NCBI GenBank assembly: GCA_027946555.1
Contig: JAPEVC010000231.1
Location: 1 to 54,587, forward strand
Direction of reading: 5' to 3'
DNA from: Gnomoniopsis sp. IMI 355080
Lineage: Eukaryota; Ascomycota; Sordariomycetes; Diaporthales; Gnomoniaceae
Length of the DNA stretch: 54,587 nucleotides
Position 1 is the first letter of the stretch, and every line of letters begins with the position of its first letter. Positions 29,905-42,900 of the stretch are shown here, one piece after another. Position numbers and translations under genes: made by a program. Below the pieces are notes generated by a model. It worked only from the letters and a program-made list of their open reading frames with translations, did not search any database and was not told the DNA's origin.

Positions 29905-32790
29905 TTACTGCCCCATAATCATCTGCTTGTTGCGCTGCTCATTCTCATGCTTTTTGTTGGCATCAGCATTTCCGATAATCACCGAGCTCTGCTGGTTGCT
30001 CTGCTCGAGCTCAAACTCCCTCATGGCTTCTTCATTCTCGCGCTGCAGAGCCTCCTCCTGAAGGACTCTATCCTGCTCAGCTTCGTCGGCAAGCCGGTTG
30101 GCCTCTTCCTGCTCGTGCGAGAACGCTTCAACCTGGGATTGGGTCAAGTTCAGATCATCGACCATGGCTGCATCTGGGGGCGGCGGAGGAGGTGGTGGCG
30201 GGCTAGGCTCCTCCGGGGTCTTCTCTTTGAGTCGCTTTATGGATGGCACCTCCTCAGGTGTCAGACTGGTCTCCATCATATCGACATCTTCCTCGCGCTT
30301 TCGCTTGACCGGTGAGCTGGTTGCAGTGTCCTCTACATCGCTCATGATGACATCATCGTCGCCATGAATTGCTCCTGGTGTCTCTACAGAGTCAACAGCC
30401 TTAGCTGCATTCGAGCTCTCAGCCTTCGCAGGACCAGGCTGTGCCTCTCGCTCTGCCTTGTGCCTTTCATGCTCCCTGTGCTTAATCACAGCCTTGTCCA
30501 AGAAATCCTTGACATATTTCTTGACCTTCTTCTCTGTCTTGTCCGAGATGTAAGTCGGATCATCGACGCGATTGTGCTTATAGTCAGATGCAACAAGTGA
30601 TTTGTTGACGTCCTTGGCATGCTTCTTGAGGATATCCTTGGGCAGTTTGTGGCGAAACTTGTCCATGACATACTTGACATGAGGAAAAAGCTGCAAGGGT
30701 GTTAGATTCGAAACTTGGAATTTCAGAGCAGATGATAGGATATACTGTGTTCTCATAGATCTTCATCTGCTTGTCCACTGGCAGTGAACGCCACTTCTCC
30801 TTCTTGGCTTCCTGGATAGGCGTGCCTTGCTGCGGGGTCAGCGATGCAGAAGGCCTGGGGGTAGGCTCTTTGGTCAGGCTATCAATAATATCCTGGAGAG
30901 CCTTTTGGTCTTGCTCTTTCTTGGTCGGCACCTTGGCTGTGTCTGCCGGTGCAGTAGGCCTTTGCCAGGTGGTTGTACCAGTGCTGTTATAGTAGTAGAC
31001 ATTGCCCCGAGGATCTTTAGCCATGTGCCAGCCAGCAGGCAAGGCATTGCCAGGTGTAAAGGCACGACGCCGCTGCTGTGCAAAGTAGGCTGCATTCCGT
31101 TGAGGAATGTTGCTTTTGGGACCCTTGGGAATAACAACACCAGGTGCAAATACTGGCCCTGAGGGTGTTGGCGCAGCTTGTTCTCGCTCTTGGTTGCGTC
31201 GGTCTTCAAAAGAGTTGGCAGGCTGCGCTGTGGGGTCAAATTTCCTGCGAGGTATCCGGTAAGCTGTCTCCAACTTGCTCCACTCCTCCAGCAAGCGCTT
31301 GGATTCGGCTGCCACGTCTTCATGTTCCGATGAAGTAAGACCTTCAATCTCTGCCTCAATTTTCGAGTCGGAAATCTTGTTCTTGGACACGCGCGGGAAT
31401 TTCCAGAGAATATCCAGGATTTGCAGAACAATGTTGTGATCGTCCCTGAAAGTACTCAACGTTGACTTGAGAATTTGGTAGCCATGCATCTGCACCACTC
31501 TGTTCCGAACGCGGTCGTCATTGGCATTTTCAATGCGCTGAAGCAGCTTGACGGCAATCCACTTCTCCTTGCATTGCATGAGAGCGGCCATGACTTTGGT
31601 GACGCCATCTTCGTCCAGACTTGGCAGTTGTACGCTATTAACATACTCCTCATCGTCTTCGGTGGGCTTCTTCTTTCGTGGCTTCTTGGCAACGGTCGTA
31701 TCCCAGCTGTCGCCATCGTCAATACCGAGGGCTTCAATGGTTGCGAGCGGTAGCTTGGTGGCACGCTCGGTCTGGGTCTTGCCGCCAATGTAGCCGGTGC
31801 AGTTGGGCTCGCCACAGTAACAGGGCTGCGGGTCAGCTCCGTAGCGGTCCACGTTGTAGTTGAAAACAAGCTCCTCACCCGCCCGGACGACCCTGCTAGT
31901 GAAAATGCCCATGCGCAATTTTTCACCCACCACCCACTTGTCCACGTAGCAGTTCGGGTTGCAGGAGTGGTTGCAGAACCGCCCCAAATTGCCTTTTTTG
32001 GTGGCGTCAACAAATTCTGCTCGGGTAAGTGACATGAAATAGAAGTGTTTAATGCCTTCCTGGTCATATTGTATCATTCGTCGCCTGAAGGTGGGCTCAT
32101 TGATGACTTCGCCAATGTACTCAAATACAAACTCATTAGGCTGTAAATCCGTGTTGGCTCGTAGTCCGTAACCCTTTTTCTCGGTCTTGATGACCGATAC
32201 GTCGGCAAACTGTTTGCGCTGGAAACGCTGATTTTCGCACCCGAGCCCGCAATTGCACTCGGAGTCGACGCATTCCATCTTGGTGGCTCGATTGATACAA
32301 TCAGAATCGTCGCCGCATGCGTGATTCACGCCATTACCTGTCCGCCAAAGTTAGGAGGTCCGCCAAGGGTCACAGGATGCAGCAAGGTTCAAAACTTACG
32401 CCATTCGGCCGCACAGTCACAGTCCAGGGCATCGTGCTGCGACGCCCCCATATTTTTGGACCCATACAGACAGTCGGTAATGACCTGGAAGGAAGCGGTG
32501 GACTCTTCTGTAGCATCGGGGAGGTGATCGAAAAGGGGCGGTGATCTGGAGCGGGCTTTGGGTGGCTTTCTTGAAGATTTTGGCGCGGGTTCTGTGTCTG
32601 GTGTCGAGGTGCTCTCGTTTTCGACCTTGAGTCCTGGCGACAAACTCGAGGTCCTTGAAGGCGGCTTGGACTCGTTCGGTGAGGTTGAGGCACTGCCCCT
32701 CTCTTTCTTCGGCACGATACCATTCTCTTTTGGCCTACTTTCCATCTTGACAGCCAGGGGCGCCTCGTGTGCGCGATCCTCCTCGTCCAT
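29905..32790 (-). CDS. SET2: histone H3-K36 methyltransferase Set2
   Basis: Three exons: 32790-32400, 32337-30746 and 30690-29905; 2769 nt, 922 residues. Domain order matches full-length fungal Set2. A Ser/Pro-rich N-terminus is followed by the AWS domain (about 118-170, Cys-rich, with NHACGDDSDC and ECNCGLGC). Next come the SET domain (about 172-292, with NHSCNPNC at 253-260 and ELVFNYN) and the post-SET domain (CYCGEPNCTGYIGG from about 303). A helical TFIIS-N-like region spans about 370-490, and a WW domain about 563-592 (GWHMAKD to TTWQRP). The SRI domain (about 650-745) binds the phosphorylated CTD of RNA polymerase II. A poly-Pro stretch and a Glu/Gln-rich coiled-coil end complete the protein. 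It methylates H3K36 co-transcriptionally in the nucleus. Intron 1 (GTAAGT...GACAG) splits the AWS domain, intron 2 the SRI domain. Identification is firm. Confidence 0.96.
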
Positions 32791-33839
32791 CTTGCCAAGT
32801 GGTGCGCTTTGAGCGGCGCGAGGGATGAAAGACAGAAAGAGGCGGAAGCGCCTTTATGCAGGACAGAAGAGTGGAGGTTACGAAGGTGTCGAAAGAGGTC
32901 GCCAAAATTTTGCGCAGGCCATAGACGTGTCAGATTGGGATAGAGAAATTATGCAAAAGAGCGCTGCAGGTGGCAAAGTGGTCGATTATTCGAATCTGAA
33001 GACGAGGGTAGGCGTGGATCTGGGATGCGATCGAGTGTCCTATCGCACTTGGTCGCCCAGGACCTGCGACATGGCAACGCCAACGGGGCAACGGTCTTGA
33101 GGGCGCAAGCAATCCTTCTGGATAGGAGCAGTGGCCAGTAGGAACGGAATACTGTCAATTGGGCCCTCGTCGCTGGGAATTGCTGCGAGAGGCAAGTTGC
33201 AGGTGAAAGTGCAAGTTGAGACAAAGTCTGGGAGTACCCAGGTGCGATGGGCGCCGGAAACAAGAGGCAAAAGCAGAAGTCGGCGCTGTGGGGCTGTCTT
33301 TCTAGCCGGCCGAGAGAGCGCCGCTAGCGGTCTGATCCCTGCTCTTCAATCCTATCGATCCGCACTGCACGAATCCCGAGAGAGATATTTCTCATGGTCT
33401 CTCTACATAGTACGTACTACATCCTGAAATACTTTCCATTTTGTGTTGGAAGGACCTCCCGTGACTTGTCCTCTAGCCTTCCTCTGGAGAACTTCCTCGC
33501 AAGGTCTCACATTCACTGACTGTTCTAGGAACTGTAGTGATTCAGGCTCATGCCTCCATAAGCAAGAATCTACCCATACTGCATATTGGTGAGAGCCAAT
33601 ACCTCACAGGGATGTCCATGTCCATATCTGTTGTTTCGAGCAGTAGTCCTACTCATCAACCTCAGCTTTGATTCGCATGGATTCTTGACCTGGTGTAGGA
33701 AGTGTAAGGAGGGCTTGCCAGGAGAAGACTTCCTTCGCGACGAGCTTCTGTGAAATGATAGTTCAACCCCGCTTCAGGGTTGAGTCTGAACTTGGCCGGG
33801 TGATAGTGTGCTCGGAAGAAACGTAAATGTTGGTGAGAA

Positions 33840-33850
33840 GGGGGGGGGGG
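33840..33850. repeat. 11-nt poly-G run
   Basis: Eleven consecutive G on the plus strand in non-coding DNA, followed by AGAGAGA. Such runs are prone to length error in assemblies. Confidence 0.7.
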
Positions 33851-36688
33851 AGAGAGAACATAGAATGGTGATATTCCAGATACACTGACCGTACTACTCT
33901 TTGCCAGTCGCGAATTGGGATGGAAATAGTGCAAGCTACGAGGCTGACAGCGCTCTTGTGGGCAATTTCGAGCCCACGGGCAAACACAAGGGCCGCCTGG
34001 GTAGCCGAGGCAATCCCCTAGAAGCAGCTATTCTCCAGTGTCGGTTCATGGGAGCTGGGCTCCGCGCGAATGTGCACCTGTCGCGTGTCATAAATAGTCC
34101 TCTCGACGCAGCTTTTATTTGTCATGGTGGATTATGACCATCGCCTAGCCCGTCAGTCTTCATCTCGGTCGACTCTTGCCCGCTTTTACGCCCTGACAAT
34201 GGCCCCATCCAGAGTCAGATTGCTTGGAATAGGCAAGCAGTCTAAAGTGCATAATGTATTTGCGAAGAACAAAACTTGATGGTTGAAGGCATACCGTCAT
34301 GAGAGACTCGACTCGACTCGGACCAGGCTCTGCTGATTGGAGGCTGGGCAGATAACCAGCTTGCGCCATCAACAGGAGGGGGCCTCGACAGCGGGGGACG
34401 ATCACCGAGAGACGGCATGCTCCGTCGCACTCACTCTAAGGTAAGACTTCAGGGTGAGAAGACAAACGAAAAAGCGAAAAACAAAGAAGCACAAGAAGGA
34501 GAAAGGAACAATTCGAGGCCAATATTGCATCTTGTCCTTCAAGATGGCTCACTGCGTGGTTGTTTAGCCAACATGGATCCGTCGACCAATAGGTAAGGGG
34601 ATTCTCGACTCATGATCTTGTCGAATCCTATTGCTGGTGGTTATGGAATCTCCATCACTAAGTGATGAAATATCTTTGGTGATATGGGGTTGCTCTGTAA
34701 ATCGTACAGCCTACTCTGAGCTGGTGGCATTGAGCAATCATCTTCAAGGCACGTTTTGTGGAAAGTGAGGGATCCAGGCCCAGCAGGGCGCTGTTCGAGA
34801 CACACGTCAGATTTCAAAGACAGCTTCGGCAACATGAGTTAGTCAGGTCCCTGGAATTGCTTTCGAGAATACCGGGACGATACCCAAGTATGTCTGATCA
34901 GCACATGAAGGGCATGACTACAGAATTTTGCCGGGTGCTGAGAGTGGAAGTCGCGCCGTGTAATGACCAGGTAGGGTAGCATCGCATCAAAAAAAAGATC
35001 GGTCGTGATCGATGGCCGTGGACTTTTGGGAGAGACAAAGTGGCGTGGCACCACTGGCCAAATTTTGTAACCAGGATAACGGGCGAAAGGCAATTCTCAG
35101 AGTGTGGGAAATGGTCACAAGCTTCTGTCGTGGCTACGGTGCCAGCACATTCTTGCAGGAGCCGGACTGGCACCTGAACGGAGTGGAGAATCCCAGACAA
35201 AAGAGAGAGCATGGCCGAGGCGGTGAGCGAGGGCAAATGATTTATATCAACCCACCCAGTGCTGCCCACTTCCGGGATCAAGTTATCTCTCTTTTCGAAA
35301 AACGTATTCAACTTTGTTGACGATTTCGAAGTCCACCGTATAGAGATGCGGCTCTCTTTGCGGAGAACTGCTGGCTCGTGCCCACTGGGCCGAATCCTCA
35401 TCGGCCTTGTTGAGGGCTCTCATTGGTGAAGAGACGTTTAGCTACCGACCACTGAAAAGCCAAGAAGGGCTTCTGGCAAAAACGGCTACGGTCCCGCCTG
35501 GAGAAGTGGCAGACGAGCGTCGCAGGCAGCGTCGACATCTCATTGGACCGAAGATTGATTTAGAGCTGACTCTTTTGCAGCCTTGCAGCAAGTTGTAAGT
35601 CATCTGTGGGCCCCCGGGCCAACGTCACGTTCCAAAATCGACTTTCGGAGAAGAATGGTGGCGGTGATGATGTCCGAGCACAAAGGCGCAGCTGACAGGA
35701 ACAGATGGGCTGAAAACATTTTGCAAGCGGAAAGCTTGGGGTGGGAAACGAGAGGCCTCGTGGACGGGGGTGTCATGTGCACCCGTTAACTTGTGAGCAG
35801 GAATCGACCCCATTGGCCTGGGTGGATGGTACGGACTGTACTGGCTGCAATGCGCGTCGTGATACTGGATGTCAGTTGAGCAATGCCACATTGGAGGCGC
35901 ATTAGATTGCTGCAGGAGCTCCGGATGCGAGCCGCGCGCCGGTGGTGTGTCTGGGTGCAACAACGCTGATGTCGTGTGGCATGCCAGCCCTCATATCTTG
36001 AGTTTGTCGTGGTGTATGTGCGTTCCGAGACGCAGGATCTGAACGAAAGTGGAAAGGAGAAATTCAAGTCTCAGCCGCGCAACGCTCGAAGCGAGGCAAG
36101 ACCCCCGTCACTCTCCTTCGCACCTGCACCCGTCTACACTGGGAAACACCACCCCCCCCTTCCCTTCAACTGAAAACAGGAAAACACCCCCAAAAATGGC
36201 GATAGGCTGCCCAATTGGATTTTGAGACGAAAGATTCAAAAACGGACTCACCACAGAGCAACGCAACGCAACACGACAATAAGCAAGCACGCCTTGATGC
36301 GGATTCACGCCGAGAATTCCAATTGCTTGGTGATTGAGTTCTTGGGACCCCGGGCGACAAAACTATCAGAGCGGAGCTGGCCAGGAAATAACCTTCTTAT
36401 AATCCTGGCTGCAAATCCCCATCCGCGAGAGAAATGACACCAGTCCGTCATTTTATTATCACGATGCGGACGTAGTCTGTCTAAGTGCACTTGGAACACA
36501 CTTTGCATGTCGCGCATTTTGCATTCGGCCAACGACTCGGACATCGACTGGTTGCAGACCATCACAAGCAGAAGCGCAAGAACCAAATGTTCGCCCTGTC
36601 TTGCCGCCCTGGAATGACACTTTCTTTTCCCCGAGAACTGGAGACCAAATTCACGCCCGGACCACTACGCGGCCTCGTCAACTGTGAG

Positions 36689-36708
36689 CCCTGCCCTGCC
36701 CTGCCCTG
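36689..36708. repeat. CCCTG x4 tandem repeat
   Basis: Four perfect head-to-tail CCCTG units in the region upstream of the AT-hook-like gene. No coding role seen. Confidence 0.7.
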
Positions 36709-37548
36709 TTCTGCGCTCTGAAGAATTAAATCCTCCGGAATAAGACAGTGGAGGCTCGCAAGGATTACGAACCCCAGACTCATCAGCATCATCATCCACC
36801 ACCAGCCTGGCCCGGCCTGGCTGCTTAAATTACCAGTGGAGGCAGGGGTTATTGTCATTTTGTCCTTGCGCCTTGATCTCCTAATAGTCGGTGTTTTGTG
36901 TCACCCAAATCTCGGCTGCCGTTTATTGCTTCAGAATTCACGCGCTCCGGAATTCTGCTGTTCCTACAGCTTCTGCTCCAGCTCCAGCTCCAGCTACAGC
37001 TTTTGGTCCAGCTTGCTGCTTCCTATACCAGCTTCCCTGGCCCTGGGACTTGCTTGGATCCCACACACTTTCTCGGATCGATCTAGCCTTGATCCGACAG
37101 CTGAGTCCCGTACCCAACTCGGAAACTTTTTCCTCGTCTGCATCTGCGTCTGCATCGGTCTCGGCACCTGCACCTGTATATTACTTATCTACTGCGAGAC
37201 GCGCGCCTGCTTCCCTGCTCGCGCCTAACAATCCCTTGGTCTGGCTCGTCCTACTCGACGCCATCACTACTTGGCTTAGGCCCTCGTCTACCACTCGTTT
37301 CCATTCGATCGGCCGTCTTCGTTGTAGCGCGCGAGGCCGATACACGACGATTCACTTTACTTCTCCCGGCTTATTCCTTGACGCCTTTGACGCTCACCAA
37401 TCAACATCCTGTCCATCCGGTACATTGTACGTCTGCCTTGCGTCGTTCGAAGTATTAGATATCAGCTTCTCCTCAAGAGCGGCCGGTCCCTTCGCGCGAA
37501 TATCGTCTCGCCTGACATGACGCTTGTCCGGTGAAACGTCTTGCGAAG

Positions 37549-38648
37549 ATGGACGCCGGAAATTTTACAGAGGACGAAAAGGTGTGTGCTTCAAAGCGCA
37601 AAGCTCTGAAAATCCTGGCCCCTCCATTCTCTGTTGAGTCCCTAACATGAGGCCCAGCGTTTCGTTCTGGCCGAGTACATAAAAGCTAGTCAGGTTGACA
37701 CGGAGCAACTTGTGGAATTCATCAAGAAATGCAACCTACAACCGGACTGGTTCTCGATGCAGCTACCCGGAGGTGAGTCCCTCTTTTAATAGTGCTGTTT
37801 GTTTTGCATCTGGCAAAAAATGAGGGCCTGACCATTATTGCACAGGCAGGAACATGCATCAATGCATGCGCGCAGCTTCTAGCATGCTCGACACCGACTT
37901 AAGCATACCGACTGTACCCAGCCTGAAGAAGCGCAAGTCTTCAGATCTTTTGCAAGGCGAGCAACCACAAAAGCGACTGGCTTCGATGCCGCACGTACTA
38001 TACCAGCCACGCCCGCCTTCTCAGTCCCAGGCGCAAACTCCACCACTTCCTCAGCGGTCACCGCAACTTCCACATCAGATTAGCATCCAGCCGCGTCCGC
38101 CGCCAGACGCGAAACAGCCGATAGCTGAGGGCTACGGTGTGTTCCAATCGAAAACACCTTCGAACGGGTATAATGTCTTCCAATCGAATCCAGCGGGCAG
38201 GAAACGGGGACGACCGAGTAAGGCAGAGAAGGAGGCGCAGGCCAGAGCCAATGCCAGCTCGCTTGTATCTACTGGTCCAGTTCCTATAAGCCCGAAGCCC
38301 GCGATCCAGGCTACGGGACAGGGAGCACCAACTCCTCCTCTACCGGTCTCTGCACCGTCATACAAGACTTACGCCTCCGCGGCATCTGCACCGTCTGCAC
38401 CGTCCGCAACGTCTGCGGACTCGAGAGATCCAAGAGGCGGAGTTGGTGGCCAAAAATTGCCTTCACTGAATGCTTATCAAGAATATCCGGACCGCCCGGC
38501 GAGCTCGATCAATTCTGAAAAATCGCCGTCTATCGGAAATCTCGTAACGTCCGATTCGCCTGCAGATACACAGCCTAGAGGCGACCCGGCACATATAGGG
38601 ACACCACACTCTCGAGACCCTCCAGTTCCAGTGACGAACCCCGCTTAG
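37549..38648 (+). CDS. small Pro/Ser-rich protein with AT-hook-like motif
   Basis: Three exons: 37549-37581, 37658-37772 and 37846-38648; 951 nt, 316 residues. The first 60 residues are the ordered-looking part (FTEDEKRFVLAEYIKASQVD, IKKCNLQPDWFSMQLPGGRN, then HQC). They probably form a helical fold conserved in filamentous fungi, in which a Trp precedes the GRN motif. The rest is Pro/Ser/Gln-rich and likely disordered. Residues 167-179 read GRKRGRPSKAEKE: an RGRP AT-hook core followed by a basic segment, suggesting minor-groove DNA binding in the nucleus. A short internal duplication (GYGVFQSKTPSN / GYNVFQSNPAGR) precedes it. Splice donors GTGTGT and GTGAGT and phases fit. The SET2 gene lies divergently upstream. 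I do not know a named homolog. Confidence 0.82.
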
Positions 38649-39949
38649 TTGGCAACAGGCTGGAAAGCCAGTCTTCATTACGAGAACAAACCATGGCAAA
38701 TTTAAGGCTATCTGCAGTCGTGGGAGCATGTGGGAGATTCGGAAAAAGACACTGCTCAGCCGCACGAGCAGGTAAATTCTTTCATTGCTTGAAGACAAAA
38801 TGGGGAAAAGAATGTACAAAGGAGAAAACAAAACCAAAAGCTCCATCAAGCTGTATGAATTTGAGAGACAGAGCGGCAGCGCCAGTCCAGCCGATGTCAT
38901 AGCCAGCAGTCTGTGCCTCCTCGGAGGCAAGATGAGTCGTTTCTTGAGACGATCTGAATGTGTGGACTCGTTTCCACAGTCCATGCTCTTCGGCTTGATA
39001 CTTTTCATTCGGGCTTCCATCGCGGTCTGGCAGTCTACTCTACGAACGAGGGCGGGCTCATGAGAAAAGAGATTGGTGGTCAATCTCGAGCTCTCCCGAA
39101 GAACCAGGTGGGAGTTAATTCGTCCCTATCATTTGTGGGCATTGAACAAGAGCAACGATTGCTCTTGGTGGCGTTGACGGTAAGCAGCATTTTCTATGGC
39201 ATCGCTAGCTGTAGCCTGGTGTTCTACAATGATCTAGGTGATTTCAGAAGGCGGGGCAAGAGTGTATTATTTCCCATTCGACATGCCTCTACAGTACCTC
39301 GCTTTGCATCATTTCCCGGGCAGTTGAGGCCTTGATATGGTCGGCAAGGCATCTTACAGATGGTTGGTACCAGTTCCAAACATGTTATTATCAGCAGTCA
39401 GGCAGTGCAGCAACACGTTTGGTGGCAACCTTCTTCAAGCGTGTGGCGCAGGTCTATATTTCATGACGAAAATAAGTCAGAAAAGGCTATATGCCGAAGA
39501 TGCGGTCATACTGCAGACCAAACAGCAGACATATACACAATAATTGCCACAAAACTTGCACAATCTACGCACAAGTTCAGAGATTTGACACTCACCAACT
39601 CGAACAGGCGAGGGCATACTTATGTTGTAACGCTGTGACAAATGTCGTGATAGGTCAACGCATGTCCACACGCAGCGTTGAGCGAGAGAGGCTATTCGCT
39701 AGTGCAATGGAGAAAGCAACGTCGGGTGAGTTGCAGTGCAGCGAATGAGGCTTTAGAACAGAGGTAGCTAGTCGACGCAGCTGCATGCGACTATCTGCAA
39801 AGTCAAAGTATGCGAGGGACATACTAAAGGACATGGACAGACCGTCAGCGTAATTTTTCCATCATTACGTATATTTGGCAAATGAGGCGTCAACGGCGCT
39901 GACTCCTTCGCCTTCTTCCCACCTAAACATACGCCTACAAAACATACGC
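38649..39949. other. convergent intergenic region
   Basis: About 1.3 kb between the stops of the AT-hook-like gene (plus) and the GH35 gene (minus). It should hold both 3' UTRs. Frames up to 125 codons (38958-39335) are not family-like. Nothing else seen. Confidence 0.5.
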
Positions 39950-42900
39950 CTACACATACGCACTCCTGTCAGTCCAGCCAGGCTGCAACGCCTCACCATC
40001 AATGTCCCCAAACCCGAAATCAGTCTGGTACAGCCCATAGTTGACCAATTCGATTCCTTCCAAGCTCGCCCCGGCATCCGTCATCGCCCACAGACTCACT
40101 GCCAGATAGTTCGCACCCTGGTTATTCAAAATACCTGGCGGCACGGGGAATACTGTCTGCGGCCCAATGTGCGGCACGTATTTACCTGGTGGTGAGGTGT
40201 GTCAACATTAATTTTGGTAAGGGGTGGTAGAAGATTTGTCTAGGACAACAAAGCATAGGCTTCGCAGCAAGGAGGGAAAGGCAAAATAGAAGTGGCATTC
40301 TCACCATATTGGTATCCATTGATCCAAAACATTACCCGGGCCACCGTGCCCTCGGCCGCTGTGAACGATAGGCCCAGTGGCGCATCCAAATCCGCATCGA
40401 TATTCAGGTCAAACGTTGTGATGTAGAAGCGTACACCGGAGGCGTTAAGCCCGGCCAACGGCGTAGCGTCGTCCCACGTACCCAGCGAGGCCGGATACGA
40501 CGACGCCGGGTCGAAGCCCGGCAGATGCCAGCCGAGCCGCTCCCCGTACAGCCCGCCCTCGTTCATGGGCCCACGCACAGGGTCGAGGTTGGTGGCGGCG
40601 CCGCCCGCGTTGCCTTGGATTTTCCACTGCGTGAAGCCCGTGGTGGTGCTGGTGGTGTTGCCGGGGAGCAGCTGCGCGCCCCAGAGACCGCGCGGGACGG
40701 CCAGACCGCCTGCGACGGAGGTTTCGTCGTGGCCGTGGTAGTCGACGAGGACGGTGAGGACGTTGGGTTGGCTCGCGTTGGTGGAGAGGGCGGCAGCGGG
40801 CAGGGTGAGGTTTGCGCTGGTGGTTTCGAGAACGGACGTATTGCCCGTGTCGCCGCCTACGAGCTCGCCGTTCAGCCACGCTGTCCAGCCAAAGCCACTG
40901 CCGCCTGAGGCTGTGATGGCCACGGTTGTGTAGTTTGTGGAGGCGGGAAAGTACCCCCGATAGACTTTGGCCCCGACATAGTAGCCGTAGTCACTGGAGA
41001 AGAGGACCGGGAGGGTCAATGGCGCATAGTAGGCTTGGCTGGTGGTCTTATTGGCAACGGTCCAGGCGGAGTCGTCAAAGGAGGGCGAGGCTTCCGGGAG
41101 AGAGTCGGCAGATTGCCAGTTCGTCAGGGCCGGAAGCGTGATGTTGCGACTCTCAGCGCCGGGGATGGTGGCAGTGTAGGTGCCGTACGTGGTCTTTGTT
41201 GCGGCGAGTGAGATACCATTCCATGAAATGGTGTTGATGGCGGCGGAGCCAACGTAGGCTTCGATTGTAGTAGTGACGTTGTTGTCGCCCGAGATCGAGA
41301 GGATGTCGCCACTGACAGATGCATTCCTGACCAGATACGATCCGAGGATGAAAATTTTCTCCTCGGGAGAACCGTACACATCAGCGCTGGTCGATGGAGC
41401 CCAAAAGGTCCAGGCTGTCTCCTGACTTAGCAACCACGCAGAGACGCCATTCGAAAAGGACACGATCGTCGCGCCCGCTTCTTGCGTCCATGTGAAACTC
41501 TGCCCAGCCGTGCTGCTGTTCGAAGAGGCGAAGGAGCTGCTCGGACCGTGAATAGTATACGTCAGTCCGGCCTCGTTCTTGAAGGCGAACTCGCCAGTCT
41601 GCCCGGTCTTGAGGTACTGAACGATGACAATGGCGTCGTCAAAGATTCCGTAGGTGGCAATATCTGCGGAGCCGTACAGTAGGGTGTGGTTGCCCAGGGC
41701 ATAGTCCGTGACGAGGATCCTGCTTTGGTGACCAAAGAGGGAAACGTTGGGAACGTCGACAGCCCCGAGGGTGGTATTGAGCGTTGCAGTAAAGCTAAAG
41801 TTTCCACTGGAGCTCGAGTCGTCTTGCTCGGTGATTAGGAAAGAAGCAGCTGAATCTGGATTCTGTATCAAGAAAGTGAAAATGTCATCTGTGTCGACCT
41901 GGTATCCCGTGCCATTGCCTACCATCTCGGTCTTGAGCAAGTCTGGTGTGGACGTCGCAAAGAAGTTTATGAGTTTGGTTTGCAATGCCTTGGACCATAG
42001 CTGACGAGTCTCGCGAATGGGAGCCCTATGAGGACGGAATGAGTTGCTTTGAAATATTCATCCAGGAGTAAGTTACTCACGAATAATCATATGAAGTGTA
42101 TACGACTGGGGCAGCCGAGTGACCCCAATTCGTACCTCCGTATGTCATATAGAAGCTCTGCATCGTGACCCTTTCGGCAATATTGTTTTTGTAGCTATAA
42201 TCATATTAGTCCCTGGACTTGGATCGCACTCGCAGTCGCAAATGAAGAGTGTCATCCGTGTCTCCTCGAAAAGAAACCCCAGTCCACCAAAGACTCAGCA
42301 AAAGATTCAAGCAGAGTGTCGTCACTTACAATAAATCGGGATATGCTGGGTCATGGAAGGAAGCACACTGATTCAGGTTAGTTTTCAATTTTTCTCGGAG
42401 ACTTGAAGGGGTGGGATGTACTGTATCATAGAAAGTGCCGCTGCCCCAAGGCGTAAAGTAGCCTCCCTCGAATTCGGGAAGAAACTCGGGCTGCGAAAAG
42501 CTGTAATTTTGAAACCCTTGACGACCAGTTAACACTTTCCTGACTATTCGATGAGGATCGTATCGTCCTCTGTCGCCACTTACATTGGTAGTACGTTCGC
42601 ACCAGTGTCCAACCAGAGGCTGGATTGGTGCAGGACAAGCCGCCAGGATATGAATCCAGGCCGTAGACATTCACGGCTCCGCCTACGTCCTGATAGTCGA
42701 CACTCCAAGACTGAGACCGCATGCCTTTTTCATTGCTAGTGGTTGGAACGACCACACCGGCAGCCAGGAAGGCGGCCTCGATCTGCTCCATGTACAGAAC
42801 CAAAGTGTTGTCTGCAGAGTGCGTCGTCTCTTGCAGCTCATTCTCGATCTGGTTGAGAATGACGGGACCACCTTCAGTAATTTGGTTGGCGGCAATGACG

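Larger units (their letters stand above)
32791..37548. other. 4.8-kb divergent upstream region between SET2 and the AT-hook-like gene
   Basis: Upstream DNA of two divergently transcribed genes. It holds an 11-nt G run, AGTACGTACT at 33409-33418, a CCCTG repeat and, from about 36840, a C/T-rich plus-strand leader with GCTCCA repeats before the ATG at 37549. Frames of 100-200 codons (for example 34898-35401 minus and 36891-37520 plus) lack conserved features. No RNA gene seen. Confidence 0.5.

Noticed and set aside
34898..35401. 167-codon minus-strand open frame
   Set aside because: No conserved motif, irregular composition, and placed in the SET2 upstream region; treated as chance.
36891..37520. 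209-codon plus-strand open frame just upstream of the AT-hook-like gene
   Set aside because: Starts with GTG, has Pro-Ala and Ser-Ala repeats from simple DNA repeats, and lies in a C/T-rich leader; more likely untranslated leader.
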